Shown: positions 17,047 through 26,101, numbered from the stretch's first letter. The stretch: DNA of 50,193 bases from Shouchella shacheensis (GCF_001484965.1 NZ_LLYY01000032.1:1-50193); one strand, 5' to 3'. Notes: generated by a model not told the origin, from the letters alone. A program made the numbers and translations.

Positions 17047-18177
17047 ATGAAATATCGCACAAGTCTGTTTGTGCTGCTCGGGGTCACTAGCTGTTCAGGT
17101 GGTCAGGAACCCATCCCGGAAACAACGCAAACGGTACATACCTATCAAGAAGAAACAAACACATCGTACGAAGGCGAGGAAATTGTCCCATCCTGTTATC
17201 AGCTCTCTGTCCCTCCAACTTTTGAAAGAGCTAAAGACATTGAGATGATGATGCCTGAGCAGATGCTTTTTCTACGCGAGCCTGAAGACATGCCATTTGT
17301 TTATGATGAACAAGACTTCCGAACGATTCGAGAAGATCAAGCGACGTTGGTCGTGGAGCCACAGAAGAAATTCTTTTATCATCTCTTTCAACATCCAGAT
17401 CTAAGTTTTGTCGAAGAGCCGACAGAAGAAGAACTAGATGCTTTGCCCGAAGAGGCGAGACAAGCGGCTGAAAATGATTCAGAGGCGCAGGAGGAAGCAT
17501 TTAAAGAGGAAAGCCTAGAGGGAGGTCCGCAGGCCCCATTTCTAGGGGAAGATGAATGGAGCAGAGAAGAGGTTGAGGTAGATACAGACATGGGGCCATA
17601 AGAATATATCGTGAAAGATGAAGCTCTTGTTGAAGAAACCAATGGGCAGCAGGAAGGCAAATAAACGTATAACTACACACCGTCAGAAGAAAGTGAAGTG
17701 CCGATTCCAGAAACAGGCTTTTCATTCACACTGAAAAACGATGGTTATGATCGGGAAAGCATTTCGCCTTTTCTTCTGAATCGTTCTTTTCAATTTTCTA
17801 CGCTAATTGAACGAGAGAACGGTCCTGGAATTTCAGATAACGGAAAATTTCTTTCTGAATTGACAGTTAAAGCAGAAGCGATTGAAGACGCTGGGCAGCG
17901 AGAGGCTGACATTCGTGACCTTAAATCCGATGACTTGATGATTGCACAAAACGATCCAGTTCTTGAGATCAAAGAGCTTCACGAAGACGAAAAAAGTGAC
18001 ATTGGACGATTTACGACCGGCCGACATGTTATTTTCGAAGACTACGAGGAATACTATTTCTCAACAGAAACCGAAGACACGGTGTTCCATGTTGATTTCA
18101 ATCTCCCAAAAGATTTCGAGGACTACGAAGAACTTCGACATATTTATATGGACGCGGTGAGGTCATTTGTATATTAG
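17047..18177 (+). pseudogene. Lipoprotein gene with two in-frame TAA stops
   Basis: An ATG at 17047, preceded by GAGGAGGAAG, starts MKYRTSLFVLLGVTSCSGG, a lipoprotein signal with lipobox VTSC. The frame runs to TAA 17599-17601, continues as EYIVKDEALVEETNGQQEGK to TAA 17662-17664, and then goes on without a shift to 18177 (IPETGFSFTLKNDGYDRESI onwards, ending MDAVRSFVY). All three parts keep the same acidic, coding-like composition, so this was one protein of about 376 residues. I do not recognise the family. The short first part could still make an exported protein of 184 residues. A sequencing error is unlikely at two separate codons. Confidence 0.7.
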
Positions 18178-18222
18178 AGGAAGACATCTTCATTTCTCCT
18201 GTTAGGAGTTTCCAGTGAAACG

Positions 18223-18248
18223 GCCCCTGCGTAATTACGTCAGGGGCT
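18223..18248. terminator. Strong hairpin after the broken lipoprotein gene
   Basis: GCCCCTG and CAGGGGC flank the inner palindrome CGTAATTACG. There is no long T-tract, so terminator function is uncertain. Confidence 0.45.
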
Positions 18249-18265
18249 ATTCGATAGGAGGCACT

Positions 18266-18416
18266 AACTGATTTCTTGAAGAGGTACGCAGCTCCCAGGA
18301 CGACCTTATTTTCTTGTCACTACCCAGGTAAGCACAACCGCACTAATCCCTCCAATCAGCTTCCCAACAATCATCGCAGCAACAAAATTAGCATCAGCCT
18401 GCGCCAAACCCAAGAC
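18266..18416. repeat. Left copy of a ~150-bp direct repeat
   Basis: This block aligns with 22077-22228 in the same orientation, with scattered substitutions and short indels. The longest identical stretch is AAGCACAACCGCACTAATCC (18330-18349, matching 22141-22160). It equals the 3' end of eutH plus about 40 bp beyond. The two copies bracket the alcohol dehydrogenase/MBL/LysR module. Confidence 0.75.
18306..18415 (-). pseudogene. Detached 3' fragment of eutH
   Basis: The minus strand reads ANFVAAMIVGKLIGGISAVV then LTWVVTRK and TAA at 18308-18306. This is the C-terminus of the EutH-like protein at 22.1 kb (there LTGGISAVVLAWVMTRK). Nothing of the rest of the gene is present here. Confidence 0.7.
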
Positions 18417-18457
18417 TGTGACACTGACTTACCACCACAAATGTTCTACACCTGCAG

Positions 18458-19684
18458 TTAAATATGAAATAGCGTCTTAATCGATCTATAATTTGCACGA
18501 TCTACGTTGGCTACTATTGCTTCCCGATACTGCTGTAACGAATATTCGTGAGTAACTAACTGTTCAAGTGGATAATCCTGATGCTGTTGGATTAGATCTA
18601 ATAGCAGTTCTTGTGTGGATATTGTTTCTCCCTGCCAATACTCCTTTTTGGAATATGCATGTGTACCCAATATTGAAAGCTCGTTTGCCCAAACAAAGGA
18701 CCAATCCAAACTTTTAATTTCTCCTGCACAGCCCACCAGCGTCACTTTTCCGCGTTCGCGTGCCATTATAAGGCTATCACCAAGGCTTTCTTTACTGCCA
18801 ATACAATCATATATGCTGTCAAATCCCCCAATAAAAACATCTCTTCCAAGCAGTGGTTTTTGTTTTGATGTTTCGGGCATGTTTAAGATTGTATCCTCAA
18901 GATCTTTTCGGCTGATCAACCCTTCATTGACACCCATTTTTATTCCCATCTCTTTTTGATAGGGCAACAGACTCAATTGTGTAACATGACAGTCAATTTC
19001 AAGTAGGCGGATGGCCGCAATGACAGCATAAGCAATCATGCCGCCACCTATTACCAGCACATGCTGCCCCCTTTTTGGTGGCTGGCGAAGTACTGCATGC
19101 AAGCCAACGCTTAACGGTTCGGACATGGCTGCCACTGTGTTGGATACCGTATCCGAAATAGGAATGGCCATGGATTCGTGAATAACTAGCGACTCGCCCC
19201 ATCCGCCGGGGAAGTCTTTACAAAATCCAAGAATCATCCCGGGCCCGAATTTATCTGAACCAGCTTTATATCGACATAAACAATGCATTCCCTGCCTGCA
19301 TGCTGGACAAAGGTTTTTTCGTTCGCGAACTTCACAGTTGATATAGGGATCAACCGTAATCCTTTGTCCTACCTCTACCTTTTTAACATTGCCCCCAACT
19401 TCAGTAACCACGCCGACTAATTCATGTCCTAAAACGGACGGAAATGAATTAAATGGGGTGAGGGAGGGAGAAGTTTTATAGAATATTGCACCTATATCTG
19501 ATCCACATACACCCGATAATACTGGCTTTACCTTTACCCAGCTTTCATTTGGCAGCTTTGGCTCTTCAACATTTTTTAATGATAATGCAGACGGTTTCCC
19601 ATAATACATCGAGGGAAAGTGTTTTCCAAGCGCTTTTGCTGCCAAATATTTTGGTATGGTAAAATCATAAACTATTGCCTTCAT
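18458..19684 (-). CDS. Zinc-dependent alcohol dehydrogenase (MDR family)
   Basis: This 408-residue medium-chain dehydrogenase/reductase oxidises an unknown alcohol or polyol. Catalytic zinc ligands appear in LSGVCGSD and the GHELVG block. A cysteine-rich structural-zinc loop is present (KNLCPACRQGMHCLCR), and the cofactor loop is VLVIGGGMIAYAV. It is longer than average at the N-terminus (MKAIVYDFTIPKYLAAKALG). The ATG overlaps the stop of the upstream MBL gene (ATGA), so the two are coupled. A divergent LysR gene beyond the MBL gene probably controls both. Base composition is more AT-rich than the flanking genes, in line with acquisition as a block. Confidence 0.85.
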   Translation of the reverse strand: MKAIVYDFTIPKYLAAKALGKHFPSMYYGKPSALSLKNVEEPKLPNESWVKVKPVLSGVCGSDIGAIFYKTSPSLTPFNSFPSVLGHELVGVVTEVGGNVKKVEVGQRITVDPYINCEVRERKNLCPACRQGMHCLCRYKAGSDKFGPGMILGFCKDFPGGWGESLVIHESMAIPISDTVSNTVAAMSEPLSVGLHAVLRQPPKRGQHVLVIGGGMIAYAVIAAIRLLEIDCHVTQLSLLPYQKEMGIKMGVNEGLISRKDLEDTILNMPETSKQKPLLGRDVFIGGFDSIYDCIGSKESLGDSLIMARERGKVTLVGCAGEIKSLDWSFVWANELSILGTHAYSKKEYWQGETISTQELLLDLIQQHQDYPLEQLVTHEYSLQQYREAIVANVDRANYRSIKTLFHI

Positions 19685-20802
19685 GCTTGTTCACTGTCCG
19701 GTCTTTTAATGGTGCCAAATGCAACCTTCTTGTGCATAAAAGAGGGTCTGGTTCCAATTGAAAAAAAACTCGGTGTAAGTTCTGAGCTCGGAAAAAATTG
19801 TGGAATCTTCGGGTCTTTCCGGCTTGGGTCAGCCATTAGTTTTTCTTGCACTAAGGAATTGTATTGACGTGAGGTGTTCTCAAGTGTGTTGCCGTTTATA
19901 ACAATATCAAATTTAGTATGTTTTGCGTATTGCTTTAAACCGGGTATTCCACTTTCTTCCGGTACAAGACATTCGGCTGCAATCGCATTTTCACTGCTCA
20001 CCCATATGCCTGTATCCGTGTTGACTACGAGTGAATGATTACCTTGTGTATGTCCCGGTGTAAACATGAGAGCCACACCAGGACCTAACAGTACATCCCC
20101 ATTCGTAAACAAAATGCGATCCATTGGGATATCTTCATATGTCTTGGGCTGATACCATATTTTTTGTAATGGATGGAGATATGGAAGTATTTCCCATTCT
20201 TTTTGTTGGACGATAAGCTTTGCGTTCGGAAAATAAGCTTCAAGGGGCTTATTTGGACTCAAATCCTGCTGGGCTTTGTTCGTGCCTAACCAACGACGGA
20301 CATCCTGTGTGTGTAGATGATCGAATGTGATAAAATCTACGTCTCCTGGTTTAAGCCCAACTTCATCTAAATACCCCTCCACCGTTCCATATCTTTTGGT
20401 TAAGACGGTTTTACTCAAAAAATCGCCATACTTTTCAATTAATGCGGAATAGTAAGGAGTTCCTGCATCTAATTCCGTTTCAGATGGTTCATTCAATAAT
20501 GTCCAAGTACGTCCCTGTGCTTCCCATTGCACAATAAACATTCTATTAGTGAACCATATAAATGGTACCGGACTCCTTCCCGCGCGCCAAAGCCCGTATT
20601 TTTTAGGGTAAGGTATCTTAATCAAGTCAAATGATTGAAATGCCGACACTTTACCAGTTGCCTTAAACCATTCTTTAAAACCTGGTACAACTTCTCTAAT
20701 TTTTTGCAATTGTCTCCCTGGATTTTGATCTTGCTGGGCTTCTTCAAAATGCGGAATTTGCTGAAAATTAGTTTGCGTTTCAAGGCTTTCCTTTATTTTC
20801 AT
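19681..20802 (-). CDS. MBL-fold metallohydrolase
   Basis: This 373-residue metallo-beta-lactamase-fold protein has a metal motif FDHLHTQD (H-x-H-x-x-D form), TPGHTQGNHSLVV supplying a further histidine, and SSENAIAAECLVPEE. An N-terminal extension of about 75 residues precedes the domain. Family members are lactonases, thioesterases and similar hydrolases. Pairing with an alcohol dehydrogenase suggests the hydrolase acts on a lactone or ester of the same pathway. That is inference. The ATG follows GGGAGGCG. It is the first gene of a two-gene unit reading away from the LysR gene. Confidence 0.8.
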   Translation of the reverse strand: MKIKESLETQTNFQQIPHFEEAQQDQNPGRQLQKIREVVPGFKEWFKATGKVSAFQSFDLIKIPYPKKYGLWRAGRSPVPFIWFTNRMFIVQWEAQGRTWTLLNEPSETELDAGTPYYSALIEKYGDFLSKTVLTKRYGTVEGYLDEVGLKPGDVDFITFDHLHTQDVRRWLGTNKAQQDLSPNKPLEAYFPNAKLIVQQKEWEILPYLHPLQKIWYQPKTYEDIPMDRILFTNGDVLLGPGVALMFTPGHTQGNHSLVVNTDTGIWVSSENAIAAECLVPEESGIPGLKQYAKHTKFDIVINGNTLENTSRQYNSLVQEKLMADPSRKDPKIPQFFPSSELTPSFFSIGTRPSFMHKKVAFGTIKRPDSEQA

Positions 20803-20908
20803 GATTGTATACGCCTCCCTTTATTGATGATGGTATATATAAATGGATTTATTCAGAAGTTTCTAATCACATTATACAAACTATTTTGTTTCATGTATAT
20901 TTAATTAT

Positions 20909-20932
20909 AATAATACTTCATTAAGTATTATT
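20909..20932. promoter_or_regulatory. Palindrome between the LysR and MBL genes
   Basis: A 24-bp inverted repeat, 11 of 12 positions symmetric, has the centre TACTTCATTAAGTA, close to a LysR box (T-n11-A). It lies 24 bp before the LysR start codon, in the shared divergent promoter region. It is a likely binding site of the adjacent regulator. Confidence 0.45.
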
Positions 20933-20955
20933 AATGGAAGAAAGAAGGTGTCTGT

Positions 20956-21873
20956 ATGAAAATTGAACAGTTGGAGTACATCGTTGCGGTAGCAAAATTG
21001 GGTTCACTTTCACTTACTTCTCGGAAGCTACATATTACACAGTCAGCTATAAGTCAATCGATTACGAGTCTAGAGGCTGAATTGGGTGTGAAAATATTTA
21101 AACGTTCACGACTTGGTACTACTCCTACAGATATGGGTAACAAGATTATCAAGAAGGCGGTAGAAACATTGGAAAAGCTAGAAGAACTAAAAAATGAGAC
21201 CGATATGAATCTTAAGTTAGTGGATGGTAAATTAAGAATAGGAACAATTCCGAGTCCATTGATGTACCTGCCTAAAACCTTAACCGCGTTTAAAAAAGAG
21301 TATCCAAATATTCGCATTGAGATTTCAGAAAAATCATCCCAGGATATTGTGGATAATATTAAACAAGACCAGCTCGACATTGGACTTATTGGTCTAAGCA
21401 TGGAAGGAGAGGAAGCGAAAGACCAAAATATTGCGTTTGAGGTAGTACTTCGTGGAAAAATGATTGTAGCTGCAAGTATACATTCACCTTTAGCTTTTGC
21501 AGACGCTGTTTCACCGGAGGAAATTCGTAAGTACCCAATTGTTTTATATAATGATGATCGGATGTGGGAGTTTGTTAACAATCTTACGGCTCGATTTGGC
21601 CCAGTAGATGTTTTGTTTTCAACAAACAACCTAGATGCAATTCGTAATGCTGTCATAGAAAATTTGGCTATAACAATAGCCCCTGATTATACCGTTATAA
21701 GTGATCCCAATGTTGTAACTGGAAAAGTTGTTCCGGTCGAAATTTCTAATCTTGAGCAGGATTATCCAGGAATGGCTTTGGTTTGGTCAAAAACAAAACA
21801 TAATACAACCATTATAAGGAACTTTGTTTCAAGGCTGACTTCAGATATGTTCGAGCTAAAAAATCATTCATAA
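20956..21873 (+). CDS. LysR-family transcriptional regulator of the ADH-MBL module
   Basis: This 305-residue regulator has an N-terminal helix-turn-helix (GSLSLTSRKLHITQSAISQS, then LGVKIFKRSRLGTTPT) and a CysB-like effector domain (LRIGTIPSPLMYLPKTL, DQLDIGLIGL, AITIAPDYTVI). The length is normal. AGAAGGTG precedes the ATG. It is divergent from the MBL-ADH pair with a 153-bp AT-rich gap carrying a LysR-box-like palindrome. Autoregulation and control of that pair are likely by position. It forms part of the repeat-flanked block. Confidence 0.85.
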   Translation: MKIEQLEYIVAVAKLGSLSLTSRKLHITQSAISQSITSLEAELGVKIFKRSRLGTTPTDMGNKIIKKAVETLEKLEELKNETDMNLKLVDGKLRIGTIPSPLMYLPKTLTAFKKEYPNIRIEISEKSSQDIVDNIKQDQLDIGLIGLSMEGEEAKDQNIAFEVVLRGKMIVAASIHSPLAFADAVSPEEIRKYPIVLYNDDRMWEFVNNLTARFGPVDVLFSTNNLDAIRNAVIENLAITIAPDYTVISDPNVVTGKVVPVEISNLEQDYPGMALVWSKTKHNTTIIRNFVSRLTSDMFELKNHS

Positions 21874-22076
21874 ATTATGCTACCTAAGAAGAGTGGAGCC
21901 AAAAAAATGCTGATCCGAGTTGAGCTTTTATAAAAAGCTAGGATGGTATAAAATTTTGGCCGTGGAACTCATGTAATAGATTGCCCTTTTTAGTGGCTGG
22001 ACTTTGCTAGAGGTAGCTGGGCAGAGAGGATCGAGCTTACTCTACCAAAAAAACGGTTCGCACTAAACATTGAGTA

Positions 22077-22228
22077 AACTGATTTCTTGAGGGAAACGCA
22101 GCATCCCATGACAAACTTACTTTCTTGTCATCACCCAGGCAAGCACAACCGCACTAATCCCTCCAGTCAGCTTCCCAACAATCATCGCAGCAACAAAATT
22201 AGCATCAACGCCTGCAACAAACCCAAGA
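22077..22228. repeat. Right copy of the ~150-bp direct repeat
   Basis: This is the counterpart of 18266-18416. Here it forms the natural 3' end of the eutH-like gene plus about 40 bp downstream. The stretch 21874-22076 before it holds only a weak hairpin (AGCTTTT/AAAAGCT) and no gene. Confidence 0.75.
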
Positions 22229-23175
22229 TGTCCTCCGAATACAAAGGCGCCGCTTACGCAGGAGGCGGGGACAAGAACTTTGCCACGCTCATTCATCTCA
22301 GGAAAGAGGGCAAAAGCTGGAACGGCGTGAGCGAGAGAAGCGAGAAGGCCGGCACTCGCTTGCTCGTTCATGCCTATATGCCTTGCCGATGCGATTGAGT
22401 TGAGTGGCAAGGACCCCCTTAGTAGATGAACGAGTGGCACGGCTCCGGCAAGGACGAGTACGATTTGCTCGACAATCGTCATCCCCTCGCTAAGTGGCGC
22501 AAGGCCGGCAATGGGCGTAAAGCCAAGGAGCGAGTCCAAACCAAGCAAAACGATGCCGAGTGTCGCGAGTAAAGTAATTCCTTTGCCAGCCCATTCATGT
22601 GATTGTGACTGCGGGATGAAACCACAGCCCTGCGGCGATCAGAACAGACAACAAAAGCGCTGGCACTAAATTGAGAGCCATCATCGCTAGGGGAAATCCA
22701 AGCAACAGCCCCGCCAAGCAAACAGCCGAGGGGGGCGTAATGAGACCGAGCAATATCCCTTTTGTAAAAAATGGCACGTCTGACTTGGAAAGGAGGCTAA
22801 CGGTACGGTGAAGGCCACCGTTGGGCCATAAGTCGTTCCGATGAGCGCCCATGAGAACACGGAAGCTTCTTCGCTTAAAGCCAGCTCTTCAGCAAGTGCG
22901 TATCCTCCCATGTCAAGGGCAAGGATGGTGTTGACGAGGGCGGCAGGGTCAATCGAGAAAGCCCGATAGATAGGCTCGGCAATAGAAAGAAAACCGCGTG
23001 CCATCACAGGGGCGAGAGCGACGATGCCGACGATCACGAGGGCGAGCGGTCCCATCATACGAAAAGCCTCGGCAACTGTTGATCCGAGGCCTAGCTTAGA
23101 GTCAGTTATGTAGTCCGCGGCGCTCACCGTGAGTGAGACCGCGATCACAAGTAAAAAAAGTTGATTGATATCCCT
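22117..23175 (-). pseudogene. eutH: Broken eutH-like ethanolamine permease gene
   Basis: Assembled over two frames, the product matches the EutH membrane permease family: LGLGSTVAEAFRMMGPLALV, LAPVMARGF, LDMGGYALAEELALSEEASV, YGPTVAFTVPLA, LAPLSEGMTIVEQIVLVLAG, GMNEQASAGLLASLAH, FVFGGHLGF and AAMIVGKLTGGI. A one-base loss near 22787 (T run in GCCTCCTTTCC) and a one-base gain near 22620 (TTT before CATCCC) shift the frame out and back. The expected first codon before D-I-N-Q reads AGG (23173-23175) instead of ATG. The gene is therefore inactive as read. No other eut genes are near. Confidence 0.8.
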
Positions 23176-23198
23176 GCTTGTTTATGAATATTCTCTTT

Positions 23199-24242
23199 TT
23201 ATTTTCGGAAAAATGACAGCGCCAGTTCATCGGGCACGTCTTCAATTTTCTCATACTGGTAGGCGGGTTTCCTTTTTTTGTCGATAAGCACGGAACGAAC
23301 CCCCTCATAGAAGTCGTCACAGTGAAGGAAGTGCCAGGCCAACGTTTTATCGGTTTCAAGCGTCTCCGCTAGTGTCGAGTTCCTCGATTGTTTTAGATGA
23401 GCAAGTGTGACCTTAAGAGAGAGTGGGGACTTTGTCCGTAGCAGCTGGCTCGTAGTACGAGAGAATTCGCGTTGATCTTCCTCAAGCGAATGAACAATCG
23501 CTTCCACCGTTTGCTGAGAAAAAAACTCATCGATTAGCGGCTGTTCCCGCGCGAGCACACTTTCAGGAGGCTGGGTAGTGTAGTCGGCAATGCACTTCGC
23601 CACCGCTTTGTAGCCGTCCTCATCTTCGGACCAAGAAATTTGTGTTAGCTCACTCCGAAGGGAAGGGAGCTGGTCAGAAGAGACGTAGGAATCGGCAGCA
23701 CCAAGAAAGAGCGCGTCTTCTCCCTTGAAAACGGAAGCCGTCAGCGCCGCGTACCGACCAGTAGAGCCCGGGGCTTGGTTTAAAAAGTAGCACGCACCAA
23801 CGTCTGGAAAAAAGCTGATGTTCATCTCTGGCATCGCCCATTTCGTTCGCTCAGTCACAATTCGGTGGCTGGTTCCGTAGGAAAGGCCGACGCCTCCGCC
23901 CATAACGATGCCATCAAGAAAAGCAACGATGGGCTTTGGGAATTCAGCGACAAGCAAATCAAGTTCGTACTCCGTGTCAAAAAAGGATTTCGCTTGCTCA
24001 AATCCGCCCTCTGTGTCGCGTGCTTGAGTGAGAGTTTTGATGTCGCCACCCGCACAAAAAGCCTTTTCGCCAGCGCCTTCCAACAAGACCACGTGTACGC
24101 TTTCGTCGTCCTTCCACGCCTTCAGCTGGTCACGAATACGTGTAACCATGCCGTACGAGAGGGAATTTAGAGCTTTTTCCCTTGAAAGTGTGATGATACC
24201 AAGTCCGTTATCAAGCAACGTTGATTGTACTTCCTTTGTCAT
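23199..24242 (-). CDS. 3-hydroxyisobutyryl-CoA hydrolase (crotonase fold)
   Basis: This 347-residue crotonase-superfamily protein has LNSLSYGMVTRIRDQLKAW, CAGGDIKTL (oxyanion-hole loop), VAFLDGIVMGGGVGLSYG, RTKWAMPEMNISFFPDVGA and a C-terminal half of the HIBCH type ending KIEDVPDELALSFF. Such enzymes hydrolyse 3-hydroxyisobutyryl-CoA to 3-hydroxyisobutyrate in valine breakdown. That product is the substrate of MmsB at 10.8 kb, so this gene and the mms/prp operon form a continuous path. I start at ATG 24242, which follows GAGGTGAAG; the extra 25 residues of the longer frame lack a site. It is monocistronic as far as seen. Confidence 0.87.
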   Translation of the reverse strand: MTKEVQSTLLDNGLGIITLSREKALNSLSYGMVTRIRDQLKAWKDDESVHVVLLEGAGEKAFCAGGDIKTLTQARDTEGGFEQAKSFFDTEYELDLLVAEFPKPIVAFLDGIVMGGGVGLSYGTSHRIVTERTKWAMPEMNISFFPDVGACYFLNQAPGSTGRYAALTASVFKGEDALFLGAADSYVSSDQLPSLRSELTQISWSEDEDGYKAVAKCIADYTTQPPESVLAREQPLIDEFFSQQTVEAIVHSLEEDQREFSRTTSQLLRTKSPLSLKVTLAHLKQSRNSTLAETLETDKTLAWHFLHCDDFYEGVRSVLIDKKRKPAYQYEKIEDVPDELALSFFRK

Positions 24243-24882
24243 TGTCTTCACCTCATTCAAGTCTGCGTAACCGCTTTCTATGCTTTCTATTTTGCAGGAA
24301 ACCCCGGAAAATTGCAAAACAAAAAATGAGGGTTGCTTTATGTACGGTGTTCTGGTATGATTAGTCCTTAAGCAAATAAAGAAAGCAAACTCCTTTTTTC
24401 TATTCCCATGGGAAGCTAATGACTTCCTCCTCCCGCAAAGAACTGCGGATGCTTATTCTTTTCCTTCTCCATTAATTCGCCCTAACGAGGAAGATAGGAA
24501 AAAAGACTTTTTGACAGGCAATTCACACTGGCGCGGCTTCGGAGCCGTAAGGACGATTGAGAGGTAGGGCTTTCGTTGTCTTGTTTTCAAGAAATTCCAT
24601 AGTGTTTGCTTTCAGACGATCCTTCGATTGGAACACGAATGGATAAGAAGATTACCCCACTATTTGCAAATGAAAAGAATAAGAAGATAGCCGTCCGGTG
24701 AAAACTGGGCGGTTTTTTGATTTTGTCTATCATAATCATAAACGAGCGTAAGGCTGGAGATTTTCTATGGTAACAATCTTTACGCTCATATATCATAAAG
24801 AGAGACAGATGGAATAATGGTGTGAGAGTCAAGCAAGCATGTTAAACTAAGGACAGAAAGAGCTAACAGAAAAGGTGAAGTG
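24243..24882. other. 640-bp gene-free region with one terminator
   Basis: A terminator-like hairpin at 24690-24718 (CCGTCC/GGGCGG followed by T6) reads on the plus strand and implies a short plus-strand transcript before it. A possible 20-codon frame (MDKKITPLFANEKN...) runs into that hairpin but has no clear ribosome site. Small inverted repeats occur near 24535-24550 (CGGCTTCGGAGCCG). I see no confident gene. Confidence 0.4.
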
Positions 24883-25893
24883 ATGAAAGTTACGATCTAT
24901 GATGTAGCCAAAAGAGCTGGCGTATCCACGGCAACCGTTTCCAAAGTAATTAACAACCGAGGGAAAATTAGCGCGAAAACCAAGGCGAAAGTATTAAAGG
25001 TTATGGAAGAGCTCAATTTTGAGCCGAGTATGTTTGCGGCAGCGTTAACCGTCAAGCGATCTTATACGATTGGGTTGCTCTTGCCGAACTTAGCCAATCC
25101 ATTCTTTGCGGAAATCGCTCGTAAGATTGAAGACCGTGCCCATGAGCGAGGGTATAACATTTTTATGTGCAACACGGATAATAACGAAGAAAAAGAAGCG
25201 AAGTATGTGTCTTTGTTAAGGCGACATAGTGTGGATGGTATTATTGTTGCTTCTGCTTTTAGCAATCTCACTGTCTTAGATCAATTGTTCAATGACAATA
25301 TTCCTGTAGCCGTTGTGTCACAGGACATCCCAGCACTGTCTTTAAACACAGTGACGGTGAACGATTTTAAGGGTGGCTATCAGGCGACGAATTATTTGCT
25401 ATCGCTTAACCATACGAATATTGCGGTGATTGCGGAAGATTTACGCAGTTCTTCCGACCGTATCAAAGGGTTTGAAGTGGCTCATGAAGATGCAGGGGTG
25501 CCATTCAATAAAGAGTTTATTCGTCATGGATTTTCTAGTGTCGAAGGAGCAATGGAGGAGACGAGGAAATTATTAAAGTCGGATCAACACCCCACGGCTA
25601 TTTTTGCGTGCAACGATTTACTCGCAATGGGTGTGATGCAAGTAGCTCAAGAATATAATATTCAAATTCCGCAAGAGTTATCCATAATTGGATTCGATAA
25701 CACAGTCCTGGCCTTAAGCAGTGTTCCAGCTCTAACAACGATGGCACAACCATTTGATGAAATGGGGAAGCAAGTGGTCGATTTATTGGTTCAAGAAATC
25801 CAAGGGGAGATAACGACCAAACAAACCTATATGCTTGTTCCGGAACTTATTATCAGAAATACAACAGCCAAACCGAGTATTGTAAATGTGTAG
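24883..25893 (+). CDS. LacI-family regulator of the inositol-type cluster
   Basis: This 336-residue LacI/GalR repressor has an N-terminal helix-turn-helix (TIYDVAKRAGVSTATVSKVI) and hinge helix (PSMFAAALTVKRSYTIGLLLP). The sugar-binding domain has NPFFAEIARKIEDRA, CNDLLAMGV and LSIIGFDNT. Start is ATG 24883 after AAAGGTGAAG. It stands immediately before the catabolic cluster in the same direction. Four AACCGGTT palindromes upstream of the cluster's transcription units fit a LacI-type operator, so this protein is the probable repressor of the cluster. The inducer would be an inositol-like sugar or an early intermediate (inference). Confidence 0.87.
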   Translation: MKVTIYDVAKRAGVSTATVSKVINNRGKISAKTKAKVLKVMEELNFEPSMFAAALTVKRSYTIGLLLPNLANPFFAEIARKIEDRAHERGYNIFMCNTDNNEEKEAKYVSLLRRHSVDGIIVASAFSNLTVLDQLFNDNIPVAVVSQDIPALSLNTVTVNDFKGGYQATNYLLSLNHTNIAVIAEDLRSSSDRIKGFEVAHEDAGVPFNKEFIRHGFSSVEGAMEETRKLLKSDQHPTAIFACNDLLAMGVMQVAQEYNIQIPQELSIIGFDNTVLALSSVPALTTMAQPFDEMGKQVVDLLVQEIQGEITTKQTYMLVPELIIRNTTAKPSIVNV

Positions 25894-25920
25894 CAAGTGT
25901 TTCTTATCTGCACTTGTTAC
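25890..25920 (+). repeat. Hairpin at the end of the LacI gene
   Basis: GTAGCAAGTG and CACTTGTTAC form a 10-bp stem with one mismatch. It is followed by A-rich, not T-rich, sequence. It may be a weak terminator or mRNA end structure separating the regulator from the structural genes. Confidence 0.4.
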
Positions 25921-25938
25921 AAAAAATAAAATTTAAGG

Positions 25939-25968
25939 TTGACTTGCTTGAAAGCGTTATTATACAAT
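25939..25968 (+). promoter_or_regulatory. Main promoter of the inositol-type operon
   Basis: TTGACT (25939-25944) and TACAAT (25963-25968), spacer 18 bp, give a SigA-type promoter. Transcription should start near 25975, leaving a leader of about 165 nt. A cre-like site lies between the hexamers and a palindromic operator lies just past the start point. Confidence 0.6.
25949..25962 (+). promoter_or_regulatory. cre-like CcpA site inside the promoter
   Basis: TGAAAGCGTTATTA matches the cre consensus TGWAANCGNTNWCA at 13 of 14 positions and fills the -35/-10 spacer. CcpA bound here would block RNA polymerase directly. Confidence 0.6.
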
Positions 25969-25982
25969 CGTGTCATACAAGG

Positions 25983-25994
25983 AAACCGGTTAAA
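25983..25994. promoter_or_regulatory. LacI-type operator O1
   Basis: AAACCGGTTAAA, palindromic core AACCGGTT, is centred about 12 bp after the predicted transcription start. Binding would clash with promoter clearance. Confidence 0.6.
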
Positions 25995-26101
25995 TTAAAA
26001 ACAAGGAATGGAACCTACGATAAATACAGATATTTTGCAGTGTTAACCTAGGATTAGTAGGTAATTGGCGGAAAATATAGCCCTTGTTTTTTATTAAAAA
26101 A

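Noticed and set aside
24587-24832. Minus-strand 81-codon frame upstream of the LacI gene
   Set aside because: No binding site, no recognisable domain, and it crosses a plus-strand terminator.
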